DNA of 29,099 nucleotides from positions 1 to 29,099 of the forward strand of contig JAHFHC010000012.1 of assembly GCA_023247085.1 (NCBI GenBank), in the 5' to 3' direction. The notes under the pieces were generated by a model. The model worked only from the letters and a program-made list of their open reading frames with translations. It did not search any database and was not told the DNA's origin. The translations under genes and the position numbers were made by a program. This DNA comes from Microcaldota archaeon. Lineage in GTDB: Archaea > Micrarchaeota > Micrarchaeia > Norongarragalinales > UBA8480. Below, in pieces: positions 7,702 to 15,233 of this stretch (its first letter is position 1; each line of letters starts with the position of its first letter).

Positions 7702-7759
7702 GAGCCTTTTCTTTTAAAAAAGAAAAGCCTCGGGAAAAAAACCGACAAAAGCTCGAAAA
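7702..7759 (+). other. tRNA intron 3, T-loop position 59/60, 58 nt
   Basis: Outer helix GGGGG/CCCCC (the T stem), central helix TTCG (7696-7699) with CGAA (7754-7757), bulges AAG (7700-7702) and AAT (7758-7760), inner helix AGC (7703-7705) with GCT (7751-7753). Cleavage after the second base of each bulge restores TTCGAAT exactly. The body holds a 10-bp hairpin CTTTTCTTTT/AAAAGAAAAG with a 2-nt loop. This is a full bulge-helix-bulge motif outside the anticodon loop. Confidence 0.92.
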
Positions 7760-7785
7760 TCCCCCTTCCCGCACTTTATTTTAGG

Positions 7786-7791
7786 TTTAAA
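7786..7791 (+). promoter_or_regulatory. TATA box for pyruvate kinase
   Basis: GGTTTAAAGC, about 32 nt before the pyk ATG, predicts a transcript start near 7815 and a leader of fewer than 10 nt. It begins just after the tRNA terminator, so pyk probably has its own promoter rather than relying on tRNA read-through. Confidence 0.45.
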
Positions 7792-7822
7792 GCACTAGCT
7801 TAAGTGAGGTTGTTGAAACAAA

Positions 7823-9262
7823 ATGAGTTTTCGAAGAACAAAAATAGTTGCTACCCTAGGCCCAGCTTGCGATCCAATAATGGACAAACTAATAGAAGCA
7901 GGGTTAAATGTCGCGAGAATGAACTTCTCACACGGCGACCACGCTGAACATGAAGCACGTTGGCAAAAATTACAAAGTGCAATTAAAAACAGTGGCAAAA
8001 CAATCGCAATTATGGTTGATACCCAAGGGCCAAAAGTTAGAACTAGCACTTTTAAAGATGGTTCAATGGAGTTAATAGAAGGAGAAACCGTTTTTTTAAA
8101 ACAAGGCAATGCCGATGGTGGGCTCATAAACGAAGAAAAAACAATCTACGTAAATTATCACAAGCTACTTGACGCATTAAAAGAACATAAAATAGTTTAT
8201 TTTGCAGATGGCTTACTAGAAGTAAAAGTTGAAGAAGTACACAAAGACAAAGCAAGCGCAAAAGTTATAACTGGCGGAAAAATAAGCAACCATAAGGGCG
8301 TAAACGTGCCTAACTTAGAATGGGATTTACCCGCAATTGGGTCAAAGGACGTTAAAGACATACACTGGGGCATAGCGCACAATGTTGACTATATTGCACA
8401 GAGTTTTGTACGCAATGCAAATGACGTGCGTCAATTAAAAAAAATATTGGAAGACGAAGACGCTAGCCACATTAAAGTAATTGCAAAAATTGAAGAATAT
8501 CCAGCAGTACAGAACATTGACGAGATTATCGAAGTTGCAGATGGAATAATGGTTGCACGCGGAGATTTGGGAGTGCAAATGCACATTGAACAAGTGCCTA
8601 CAGTTCAAAAAATGATTATAAAAAAGTGCAACAGAGCAGCTAAACCAGTAATTACAGCTACTCAAATGCTTGAGTCAATGACAACCGCGCCGTTTCCAAC
8701 TCGGGCAGAGGTTACTGATGTTGCAAATGCAATTCTCGATGGTTCAGATGCGGTTATGTTATCTGGAGAAACTTCAGTTGGAAAGTATCCAATAAAAGTT
8801 ATTCAAATGATGGCTAAAATCAGCCAACAAACTGAAGATAAAGTGTTGAAGTACAACCGATTTGACAAGTACCCTATTGAAAGTGAATCAACTAAACCAG
8901 CTAATGTTACGCTCGCAATTGCAAATTCAGCGTGTAAAATAGCGCTTGAAGTAAAAGCAACTGCAATAATTGCCTATACTGAAACTGGCAGAACGCCAGA
9001 ATGTTTAAGCCGAATAAGGCCAAACATGCCTATAATTGGCATAACTGACGAAGTGAGAACCGCAAGGCGAATGTGCTTATACGGGGGAGTTATTCCACTC
9101 GTGTTAAACGAACATAACAAACTTGACGAAGTGTTAAGACAAGCTACTGATGCTGCACAGCAGACAAAGTTGGTGAAAAAAGGAGACTTAGTAGTAGTTG
9201 TAACTGGATTACCATTTGGGAAAAGTGGAGAAACTAATTTAATAAAAGTACAAACAGTGTAG
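7823..9262 (+). CDS. pyk: Pyruvate kinase
   Basis: Transfers phosphate from PEP to ADP, giving pyruvate and ATP, the last step of glycolysis. 479 residues, full length for the short form, with no extra C-terminal swivelling domain. Motifs in order: RRTKIVATLGPAC at the N-terminus, NVARMNFSHG, IMVDTQGPKVRT, a B domain around 75-160, then the catalytic AKIEEYPAVQNIDEII, VARGDLGVQ (metal and phosphate binding), TATQMLESM, PTRAEVTDVANAILDGSDAVMLSGET (the family signature) and the C-terminal allosteric domain (AIIAYTETGRTPECLSRIRP). It starts just downstream of the tRNA gene. The effector cannot be read from sequence. Confidence 0.97.
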   Translation: MSFRRTKIVATLGPACDPIMDKLIEAGLNVARMNFSHGDHAEHEARWQKLQSAIKNSGKTIAIMVDTQGPKVRTSTFKDGSMELIEGETVFLKQGNADGGLINEEKTIYVNYHKLLDALKEHKIVYFADGLLEVKVEEVHKDKASAKVITGGKISNHKGVNVPNLEWDLPAIGSKDVKDIHWGIAHNVDYIAQSFVRNANDVRQLKKILEDEDASHIKVIAKIEEYPAVQNIDEIIEVADGIMVARGDLGVQMHIEQVPTVQKMIIKKCNRAAKPVITATQMLESMTTAPFPTRAEVTDVANAILDGSDAVMLSGETSVGKYPIKVIQMMAKISQQTEDKVLKYNRFDKYPIESESTKPANVTLAIANSACKIALEVKATAIIAYTETGRTPECLSRIRPNMPIIGITDEVRTARRMCLYGGVIPLVLNEHNKLDEVLRQATDAAQQTKLVKKGDLVVVVTGLPFGKSGETNLIKVQTV

Positions 9263-9322
9263 AAAAAATATGGTTGATTTAAGTTTACTTGAAAAATTTG
9301 CACTATGAAATGGCAATAAACG

Positions 9323-9329
9323 TTTTTAA
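9323..9329 (+). promoter_or_regulatory. TATA box for the 102-aa hypothetical gene
   Basis: CGTTTTTAAGC centred about 27 nt before the ATG at 9353, with no ribosome binding site between, is the pattern of a leaderless archaeal transcript. Confidence 0.5.
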
Positions 9330-9352
9330 GCTTCTAGTGAGATATTAAATAC

Positions 9353-9661
9353 ATGCAACTATTTGGAATTGCAAAAGGCGCTAGGAATTTCATTGCATTA
9401 GAAACGTCAAGGGCAACTTTGCGTACAAACGAAGAGCGAACAAGACATTTAACCGACGGGGTTACAGCAGCAACTGAACAAAGAAAAGCACAGTTAAAGC
9501 AATTAGCCTTACGCAGTCCAATGAGCGAAATGCGCAGATCGAACTTTGCGGCAAATCAGCCGAGTAGAATGGCTGTTCAGCGAATGGCTGGGATTTTAGA
9601 GCGAATTGATCGCGCTAGAAAACAAGGAACCCCTTTGTCGCAAGTGTTTGGAAGAAAATAG
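9353..9661 (+). CDS. Hypothetical protein, 102 aa
   Basis: Not recognised. The protein is highly charged and rich in Arg, Gln and Ala, with a predicted long helical middle (ALETSRATLRTNEERTRHLT and TAATEQRKAQLKQLALRSPM), no cysteines, no membrane segment and no signal peptide. It ends in a short Gly/Lys-rich tail (SQVFGRK). The start is supported by a TATA box 27 nt upstream. The dCTP deaminase gene starts 39 nt after its stop with no clear promoter between, so the two may be co-transcribed. Composition suggests a nucleic-acid-associated or ribosome-associated protein, but that is a guess. Confidence 0.7.
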   Translation: MQLFGIAKGARNFIALETSRATLRTNEERTRHLTDGVTAATEQRKAQLKQLALRSPMSEMRRSNFAANQPSRMAVQRMAGILERIDRARKQGTPLSQVFGRK

Positions 9662-9700
9662 AAAAATGAAAGAGATATGAATTTGTAGCTGATAATTATT

Positions 9701-10273
9701 ATGATTTTAAGTGATAAAACTTTAAGAGAAGAAATTCAAAAAGGTAACTTAATTGTAAAGCCTTTTGACCCTGAAATGGTTCAGCCAGCGAGTATTGATT
9801 TACGCCTAGCAAATGAATTCCGCGTGTTCAAACATGTTAACTACGGTTTGATTGACGTGAAAAAAGATTTTGGCGAATACACTGAACTAATGACTGTTCC
9901 GGATGAAGAAAAGTTTGTTTTACACCCAGATGAATTTGTGCTTGGCTCTACAAGGGAATGGGTTGAAGTTCCGGGTAATTTAGTTGGAAGAATTGAAGGT
10001 AAAAGTTCGCTCGGTAGACTGGGGGTAATTGTCCACGCAACAGCTGGTTTCGTTGACCCGGGGTGGAAAGGAAAATTAACACTGGAAATAAGCAACGTGG
10101 GCAAAATTCCAATTGCGCTTTATCCTGGAATGAAAATCGCGCAATTTTCAGTAATGCAATTAACAACGCCAGCAGATACACTTTACGGGGACAAGAAACT
10201 AGGAAGCAAATACCTTGGCCAACAAGGACCGATGGAAAGTAAAATGCACAAAAACTTCCACCCGCAAGAGTGA
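9701..10273 (+). CDS. dcd: dCTP deaminase, probably bifunctional dCTP deaminase/dUTPase
   Basis: 190 residues, the family length. Converts dCTP to dUTP and ammonia; the bifunctional branch continues to dUMP and pyrophosphate. Core segment: RIEGKSSLGRLGVIVHATAG, then FVDPGWKGKLTLEISNVGK, with the catalytic Glu at E129, and YPGMKIAQFSVMQL followed by GSKYLGQQGP at the end. From memory, the AGF before (I/V)DPG and the GSKYxGQxGP tail resemble the bifunctional enzymes of mycobacteria and methanogens, whereas E. coli Dcd has AHRIDPGW. The dUMP product would feed ThyX (24573-26159). The start ATG has no strong ribosome binding site, so translation may be leaderless or coupled to the gene before. 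Confidence 0.92.
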   Translation: MILSDKTLREEIQKGNLIVKPFDPEMVQPASIDLRLANEFRVFKHVNYGLIDVKKDFGEYTELMTVPDEEKFVLHPDEFVLGSTREWVEVPGNLVGRIEGKSSLGRLGVIVHATAGFVDPGWKGKLTLEISNVGKIPIALYPGMKIAQFSVMQLTTPADTLYGDKKLGSKYLGQQGPMESKMHKNFHPQE

Positions 10274-10348
10274 AAAACACCACATAAAAGAAGAAAAAAT
10301 AGAATTAAAAAAATAAGAAAAAAATTCAAAAAAAGCTATTTACTAAAC

Positions 10349-12310
10349 TTATAAGACTATTAATCCAACTACGAATGTAGCGGCGAATAATAGTGCGATT
10401 GTGTTCAATACTTTTATCAGCGAGTTTAACGCTGGGCCAGCAGTGTCTTTAAAGGGATCACCAACTGTGTCGCCTACAACTGCCGCCTTGTGCGTGTCGC
10501 TTCCTTTACCGCCAAACGCGCCAGTTTCCACTAGTTTCTTAGCATTATCCCATGCTGCGCCTGAATTTGACATAAATACAGCTAGTAGGAACCCAGATGC
10601 AATTGCACCTGCAAGTAAACCCCCAAGTGCCATTGGACCAAATAAGTAGCCAACAGCTAGTGGAGAAACAACCGCTAGTAAGCCAGGAACCATTAATTCA
10701 TGCAACGCTGCGCCAGTGCTAATTGAAACGCAACGCGCGTAGTCTGGCTTTTGCTTGCGTGACATTATCCCTTTAATTTCTCGGAATTGTCTCCTGACTT
10801 CTTCAACTATCTGATGCGCTGCTCGACTTACTGCTTTCATTAAAAATGAAGCAAAGAGGAATGGCAACGCTGCGCCAATGAATAATCCAATCACTGTGCT
10901 TACATTAAGTAGGTTAATTGAAGTGACGTGAGTTGCTTCTGCGAATGCGGCGAATAAAGCTAGTGCTCCAAGTGCTGCGCCTGCAATTGCAAACCCTTTT
11001 GTTGTTGCTTTAGTTGTGTTTCCAACTGCGTCAAGCGCGTCAGTTATATTACGTACTTTTGCGTTTAAGCCACTCATTTCAGCTATGCCGCCTGCATTGT
11101 CCGTAATTGGACCAAAGCCATCTAGTGCGATTATTATCGCGGTTAATGATAACATTGAAACTGCTGCAAATGCAATGCCGTACAGTCCAGCAAATTTAAA
11201 CGAAAGTAAAATAGCGAGTACAGTGACAACTAAAATTGGCGCAGTGCTTTGCATTCCAACTGCGAGTCCACTTATAACGTTTGTACCTGCGCCGGTTGTT
11301 GCAGCTTTTGCTACTTCTCCAACTGGAGCGTGGTCTTTTGAAGTGTAGTAGTCAGTTATAAGCACAATTACTGCACTTGCGATTATTCCAACGATTCCAG
11401 CCCCCAATAACGGGAGGTTTTGGTAGAGTAACCCCACTAAACCAAGAATTGCGAGTATGCATGTTGCGAAGAACCCTTTGTACAATGCGTTCATGATATT
11501 CTTTGACTTACCTACGCGTACGAATAACGCGCCTATAATTGAAGCAAAGATAACTACAGCTGCAACGGTTAATGGTAAGTAAATGTATTGGGTGCCGAGG
11601 CCTACGCCTAGAAGCATAGCGGCGATTATTGTAACTACGTATGACTCGAATAAATCTGCGGCCATACCTGCGCAATCGCCTACATTGTCTCCAACGTTAT
11701 CGGCAATGACAGCCGGGTTACGTGGATCGTCTTCTGGAATTCCTTTTTCGATTTTGCCAACGAGGTCAGCGCCAACATCAGCGGCTTTAGTGTAAATTCC
11801 ACCACCTACTCTCGCAAATAATGAGATAAGCGATGCTCCAAAGCCAAATCCGATTAACACGTTTATATTATTGAAGAAAAATAGTAGGGTGGTTACTCCA
11901 AGTAGCCCTAAGCCAACTAATGCAAGGCCAGTTACTTGCCCGCCTTTAAATGCAACGTCAAGTGCATTTCCAAGCCCTTTTTCAGCAGCTTGTGCAGTGC
12001 GAATATTAGCACGTACGCTGACCATCATTCCAATGTAACCTGCAAGCGCGGATAAAAGTACTCCTAGCGTGAATGAAGTTGCAAGTTCAACGCCTAAAAA
12101 GTACCAGATGCCAATGGCTAAGACAACCACAAACGGTATGAGCGTAGTGTATTGCTTGTTTAGATACGCGCCAGCCCCTTCTTGAATAGCCGCTGCGATT
12201 TCTTGCATCTTAGCACTGCCGGTTGGTTTGGATAAAATCCATTTAACCAAATAAGCTGCGAAAAGCAGCGTAATTATTCCCGTAACCGCTGGAAAAACTA
12301 AGTCCACCAT
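10349..12310 (-). CDS. hppA: Membrane proton-pumping pyrophosphatase, K+-independent type
   Basis: Hydrolyses pyrophosphate and pumps protons across the cytoplasmic membrane. About 653 residues, with the expected run of roughly 16 hydrophobic segments. Signature sequences: EGAGAYLNKQY, DVGADLVGKIEKGIPEDDPR with NVGDNVGDCAGMAADLFESY (pyrophosphate/Mg binding), GPITDNAGGIAEMSGL, and SNSGAAWDNAKKLVETG followed by VVGDTVGDPFKDTAGPALN. The diagnostic segment reads GNTTKATTKGFAIAG: Lys rather than Ala after GNTT marks the K+-independent class, which pumps protons. A GTG 12 bases upstream is possible, but I choose the ATG at 12310, preceded by GGTG about 8 nt upstream. The gene faces dcd across an AT-rich gap of about 75 bp that shows no other feature. 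Confidence 0.97.
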   Translation of the reverse strand: MVDLVFPAVTGIITLLFAAYLVKWILSKPTGSAKMQEIAAAIQEGAGAYLNKQYTTLIPFVVVLAIGIWYFLGVELATSFTLGVLLSALAGYIGMMVSVRANIRTAQAAEKGLGNALDVAFKGGQVTGLALVGLGLLGVTTLLFFFNNINVLIGFGFGASLISLFARVGGGIYTKAADVGADLVGKIEKGIPEDDPRNPAVIADNVGDNVGDCAGMAADLFESYVVTIIAAMLLGVGLGTQYIYLPLTVAAVVIFASIIGALFVRVGKSKNIMNALYKGFFATCILAILGLVGLLYQNLPLLGAGIVGIIASAVIVLITDYYTSKDHAPVGEVAKAATTGAGTNVISGLAVGMQSTAPILVVTVLAILLSFKFAGLYGIAFAAVSMLSLTAIIIALDGFGPITDNAGGIAEMSGLNAKVRNITDALDAVGNTTKATTKGFAIAGAALGALALFAAFAEATHVTSINLLNVSTVIGLFIGAALPFLFASFLMKAVSRAAHQIVEEVRRQFREIKGIMSRKQKPDYARCVSISTGAALHELMVPGLLAVVSPLAVGYLFGPMALGGLLAGAIASGFLLAVFMSNSGAAWDNAKKLVETGAFGGKGSDTHKAAVVGDTVGDPFKDTAGPALNSLIKVLNTIALLFAATFVVGLIVL

Positions 12311-12388
12311 TTTTGTACACACCCACTTGTAGATATTTAAATTAAAATAGAAAAAAATTTGAAAGTATAAATTCCAAAGAAAAAGAAG

Positions 12389-12396
12389 TATATAAA
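12389..12396 (+). promoter_or_regulatory. TATA box for the Nudix gene
   Basis: AGTATATAAACC is a near-consensus archaeal TATA box. The start site would be near 12419, very close to a TTG at 12423 and a few bases before the ATG at 12432. hppA diverges on the other side of this gap, with TTTAAAT at about 12336-12342 as its likely box. Confidence 0.55.
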
Positions 12397-12431
12397 CCTT
12401 CCACGGCTAACAAAATAACCAGTTGATTGAA

Positions 12432-12854
12432 ATGAAAACCAAAAAGAATGTATTATTCGCTTTAATAAGCAAAGAGGGCAAAGTGCTTTTGCAACACAAA
12501 ACTGATGATTATGCCTTTCATCCAAATGGTTGGGCGATTTTTGGAGGCGCAATAGAAAAAGGCGAAACTCCTGAACAAGCCGCACACCGTGAAGCAAAAG
12601 AAGAGCTTGGAATAGAATTAACAGAACTTAAATTTGTAAAACAATTTGACTTCGTTGAAGCAAACCAACAAAACTTGCAGTTTTTTGTCTTTCAAACACC
12701 ATTACGCCACTCGGTTGAACAATTGAAAAGACAATTAACCGAAGGAGCAGGCCTTGCGTTGTTCAATGAAAAAGAAATCGAAACTTTAGATTTACTAAGA
12801 CGCCATCGAGAAATGCTAAAAGAAATATTCAAGCAAGTAGCCCGCGTAAAATGA
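12432..12854 (+). CDS. Nudix hydrolase
   Basis: 140 residues, single domain. A complete Nudix box is visible at about 39-61: GAIEKGETPEQAAHREAKEE followed by LGI, matching GX5EX7REUXEEXGU. The N-terminal strand (NVLFALISKEGKVLLQHKTD) is typical of small MutT-like enzymes that hydrolyse nucleoside diphosphates linked to other groups. The substrate cannot be assigned. An in-frame TTG at 12423 could also serve as the start on a leaderless message; the ATG is preferred. There is a short gap to the convergent B3/B4-domain gene. Confidence 0.9.
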   Translation: MKTKKNVLFALISKEGKVLLQHKTDDYAFHPNGWAIFGGAIEKGETPEQAAHREAKEELGIELTELKFVKQFDFVEANQQNLQFFVFQTPLRHSVEQLKRQLTEGAGLALFNEKEIETLDLLRRHREMLKEIFKQVARVK

Positions 12855-12890
12855 GTAAGTAAAAGCAAAGCTCAAAACTGTGCCGACAAA

Positions 12891-13595
12891 TTAAAACAAT
12901 ATCTCACTATCAGTAGCGTCGAGCACTTTGTACGCTACTTCTCCACCACAGTGTTGTTCAATGAGTTCTTTTAACTCCAATACCGCTGTTTCAAGTTCGC
13001 TCCTAGTTGTTGGCGGAAGTGCTTCAATTACTAAAATAGTGTTTTTTGTATCTTCAGTTAACTTTGTTCGGTCAGCTTCGCGCCAATTCCACCTCCGGCA
13101 AACAACGCCGACATCGTCGCGGTAAATAACTTCACCAACATGAGGCGGACGTGCTTCTTTTTCTCCAAGTAACAAAACCGCGGGTTCACTAGCGCTTGCA
13201 AATGTTAAGCGTAAATCACCTTGCATTTTGTCAAGATCTTCTCCACCAACTGGCAGCATACGTTTCAGTGAAATATAGTTGTACATATCGACAATTTTAT
13301 TTACATGGCGAAGCTCTACGCCTTTCAAAACTAAACGATGTAAGTTTTCAACTGAAGAGCGGTGTTCTTTTGGCTTTGCTCCAAAAGCAGAATAAGCCTT
13401 CTGCCAACAATACACTTTAGGCAAAACGGGCAATTGTTCAACATTCAATGTCGAAAGTATATGTTTCTCTTCGCCTCGAAGCAATCCAAGCAACTCTTCT
13501 GACTCACCAGCGTTGTTGACACTCTTCGCAACAATTACCCCTATAAGGGTACCGGGAAACTTTTCAAAAATTGTACGGTCAACAAAGAATTTCAT
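12891..13595 (-). CDS. B3/B4 tRNA-binding domain protein (PheT-like stand-alone)
   Basis: 234 residues. The middle part, AYSAFGAKPKEHRSSVENLH then RLVLKGVELRHVNKIVDMYN and SLKRMLPVGGEDLDKMQGDL, matches the B3/B4 domain of bacterial phenylalanyl-tRNA synthetase beta chain, which exists as stand-alone proteins (COG3382-type). In PheRS this domain edits mischarged Tyr-tRNA-Phe; whether the stand-alone form edits is not settled. The WNWREADRTKLTEDTKNTIL segment and the C-terminal strand-helix pair are typical of the free-standing form. The start ATG lies near a GGTGTTG site. The divergent neighbour is the C/D sRNA, about 100 bp away. Confidence 0.85.
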   Translation of the reverse strand: MKFFVDRTIFEKFPGTLIGVIVAKSVNNAGESEELLGLLRGEEKHILSTLNVEQLPVLPKVYCWQKAYSAFGAKPKEHRSSVENLHRLVLKGVELRHVNKIVDMYNYISLKRMLPVGGEDLDKMQGDLRLTFASASEPAVLLLGEKEARPPHVGEVIYRDDVGVVCRRWNWREADRTKLTEDTKNTILVIEALPPTTRSELETAVLELKELIEQHCGGEVAYKVLDATDSEILF

Positions 13596-13697
13596 ACTAA
13601 CAACACCACATATGAAAAGAGCGGAACTGGTTAAAAAATACTTAGAATAGTAGCCAAACCAAAAGAAGAAAAGGCGGGGTTTTCCTAAAGTTTACTT

Positions 13698-13746
13698 GTG
13701 ATGAAACCGTCCCAGTCTGATTAATGATGACCAAGGTAGCTTCTGA
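13698..13746 (+). ncRNA. C/D-box guide sRNA
   Basis: All four boxes are perfect and correctly spaced: C box GTGATGA (13698-13704), 12-nt guide, D' box CTGA (13717-13720), 3-nt linker, C' box ATGATGA (13724-13730), 12-nt guide, D box CTGA (13743-13746). Equal 12-nt spacers are the hallmark of archaeal C/D sRNPs (L7Ae, Nop5, fibrillarin). The D' guide AACCGTCCCAGT is complementary to ACTGGGRCGGTT, the conserved 23S P-loop region (ACUGGGGCGGUC in E. coli, one G-U); counting five from D' points at the nucleotide equivalent to G2251. I cannot name the target of the second guide. The rest of the gap (13596-13822) holds only an AT-rich stretch and the promoter of the next gene. Confidence 0.93.
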
Positions 13747-13822
13747 TAATATATTTTCTAGTTTATAGCCCAACGTTTGTTGCCAAGGCGATTTAGACAC
13801 AAAATAGCAGGGGTATAGTTAA

Positions 13823-14899
13823 GTGAAAGAATTAGTTTTTGAAAAATCAATTAGCCGAGACTGGGGGGTTATTTACTCCGAAGTTTGGCACCGCGTGTTT
13901 ACAGTTGAATTTAAAAAACAATTTAACTGGAGTTACACTGAAGTGGTGTTCGAAGTACAGAATAACACAACAAGTGTTTACCGGGCTCCACTTGAGCACA
14001 TTGATGGCATGCGTCAATTCATTTTAAAAAAAATTGATAAAAATCCAAGGTGGATGCAAGAAGAGTGCCGCGTAGTTGAAAGGCAAGTGGATTATGCAAA
14101 CAAGTTGGTTGCAGCGATTGAAAGACACCCGCTTGAAAGCTACCAACGCGCTGAACTCGCACAATTATTTTCAAAATTGATTGAACAAAATGTGAAACTC
14201 GGGCCACTATTCGTAATCATGCTGTGGTTTCCAATTCAAATGGAAAACCGCCCCGAAGCAATAAAATACAAAAAATATATTGATCAAGCTATTGAAACGC
14301 GACGCAAAATTGAAAGAATTGGACCAATAATAGATTCTTTTTCACAGAGAATTGCATCGCTATGCGCAAAACAATTAAAAATTTCAATTGAACTAAGTAG
14401 ATACATTAAGTACGATGAAGTTATCAATTATTTAGAAAGCGACGAGGAAATCGACCAGACTGAATTAGAAAAACGAAAAAACCCTTTTCTGATAACAAGC
14501 GAAGGAATTGTTTTTGAAACAATTAGGGAATATTTAACGCGGCGCGGATTTAAATTAGCTGAATTAAATACCAGCGCAACAACTGAAGTAAAAGGCAGAG
14601 CAGCGTTTCCGGGAAAAGTAAGCGGGGTCGTTAAAATCATTTTAAACAAAGAAGAATTTTATAAATTTAACCAAGATAACATACTTGTAACCTCAATGAC
14701 AACCCCTGATTTTGCGCCAGTGATAAAAAAATGTAGTGCATTTGTAACCGATGAAGGCGGGATAACGTGCCACGCTGCGATCATTGCACGAGAATTGAAA
14801 AAACCATGCGTTATTGGGACAAAAATTGCAACTAAGATTTTTAAAGACGGCGATGTTGTTGAAGTAGATGCAAGTAAAGGAATTGTAAAAAAGGTCTAA
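13823..14899 (+). CDS. PEP-utilising swivelling-domain protein with a helical N-terminal region
   Basis: 358 residues, GTG start with GGGGT about 8 nt upstream. Residues 1-250 are helical; the part ISIELSRYIKYDEVINYLES followed by ELEKRKNPFLITSEG looks like the linker region that precedes the phosphohistidine domain in PEP synthase and rifampin phosphotransferase-like proteins. Residues about 257-358 are the swivelling phosphohistidine domain: GRAAFPGKVSGVVKIIL, then TDEGGITCHAAIIARELKKP with the phosphorylatable His at 317 (family GGxTSHAAIxAREL) and DGDVVEVDASKGIVKK. There is no ATP-grasp nucleotide domain and no PEP/pyruvate TIM barrel, so it cannot act alone as PEP synthase. First gene of a three-gene operon. 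Confidence 0.85.
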   Translation: MKELVFEKSISRDWGVIYSEVWHRVFTVEFKKQFNWSYTEVVFEVQNNTTSVYRAPLEHIDGMRQFILKKIDKNPRWMQEECRVVERQVDYANKLVAAIERHPLESYQRAELAQLFSKLIEQNVKLGPLFVIMLWFPIQMENRPEAIKYKKYIDQAIETRRKIERIGPIIDSFSQRIASLCAKQLKISIELSRYIKYDEVINYLESDEEIDQTELEKRKNPFLITSEGIVFETIREYLTRRGFKLAELNTSATTEVKGRAAFPGKVSGVVKIILNKEEFYKFNQDNILVTSMTTPDFAPVIKKCSAFVTDEGGITCHAAIIARELKKPCVIGTKIATKIFKDGDVVEVDASKGIVKKV

Positions 14900-14906
14900 A
14901 AAAAAT

Positions 14907-15233
14907 ATGAAAAAATTGATTAAAGGAACTCCTGCGGCTAACGGCAACGCAGAGGGAATTGCACACGTTATTACAAAAGAAGAAGATTATGAACATTTCA
15001 AAGAAGGAGAAATACTAGTTGTACGCATCACTGACCCCACTATGACAATTATTATGAACAAAGCAAGTGGAATAATTTGCGACATCGGCGGAATTGGCTC
15101 TCACCCGGCCATTATTGCACGTGAATTAGGAATCCCGTGTATTGTTAATACAAAATCAGGAACTAAAATAATCAAAACTGGAACTAAGATATACTTAGAT
15201 GCAACAAAGGGCGACGTTTATGCCGTGGATTGA
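14907..15233 (+). CDS. Stand-alone phosphohistidine swivelling domain
   Basis: 108 residues, nothing but the PEP-utilising mobile domain: LIKGTPAANGNAEGIAHVI at the start, CDIGGIGSHPAIIARELGIP in the middle with His66 at the phosphorylated position, and KTGTKIYLDATKGDVYAVD at the end. In the usual motif GGxTSHAAI the Thr and first Ala are replaced by Gly and Pro; the His stays. It starts 7 nt after the stop of the preceding gene, which carries the same domain at its C-terminus, and overlaps the next gene. It probably works as a phosphate-carrying or substrate-carrying arm between two partner proteins; the donor is not in the window. Confidence 0.88.
   Translation: MKKLIKGTPAANGNAEGIAHVITKEEDYEHFKEGEILVVRITDPTMTIIMNKASGIICDIGGIGSHPAIIARELGIPCIVNTKSGTKIIKTGTKIYLDATKGDVYAVD

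Larger units (their letters stand above)
7470..7773 (+). tRNA. tRNA-Leu(CAA) with three introns
   Basis: Four exons (7470-7489, 7581-7598, 7671-7701, 7760-7773) join into an 83-nt class II tRNA. The acceptor stem is GCGGGAA with TTCCCGC and discriminator A; no CCA is encoded. The D stem is GCA/TGC around a loop with AAGCGGTCAAA; the anticodon stem is GTAGA/TCTAC around CTCAAGA, so the anticodon is CAA, which reads UUG (Leu). The long variable arm contains CTC/GAG; the T stem is GGGGG/CCCCC with the canonical loop TTCGAAT. Discriminator A plus the long variable arm fit leucine. All three junctions lie in bulge-helix-bulge motifs for the archaeal splicing endonuclease. A T-rich terminator (CTTTATTTTAGG) follows, and an AATTAAAAAC promoter-like element lies about 25 nt upstream. 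A standard scan may miss this gene. Confidence 0.93.

Noticed and set aside
7551-7748. Minus-strand 65-codon ORF over the tRNA region
   Set aside because: It overlaps the tRNA exons and introns; no ribosome binding site and no recognisable protein.
9271-9309. Short ORF after pyk starting ATGGTTGATTTAAG
   Set aside because: 12 codons, no ribosome binding site; more likely untranslated trailer and spacer.
13612-13650. 12-codon ORF before the C/D sRNA
   Set aside because: Too short to support; no ribosome binding site and no promoter that singles it out.
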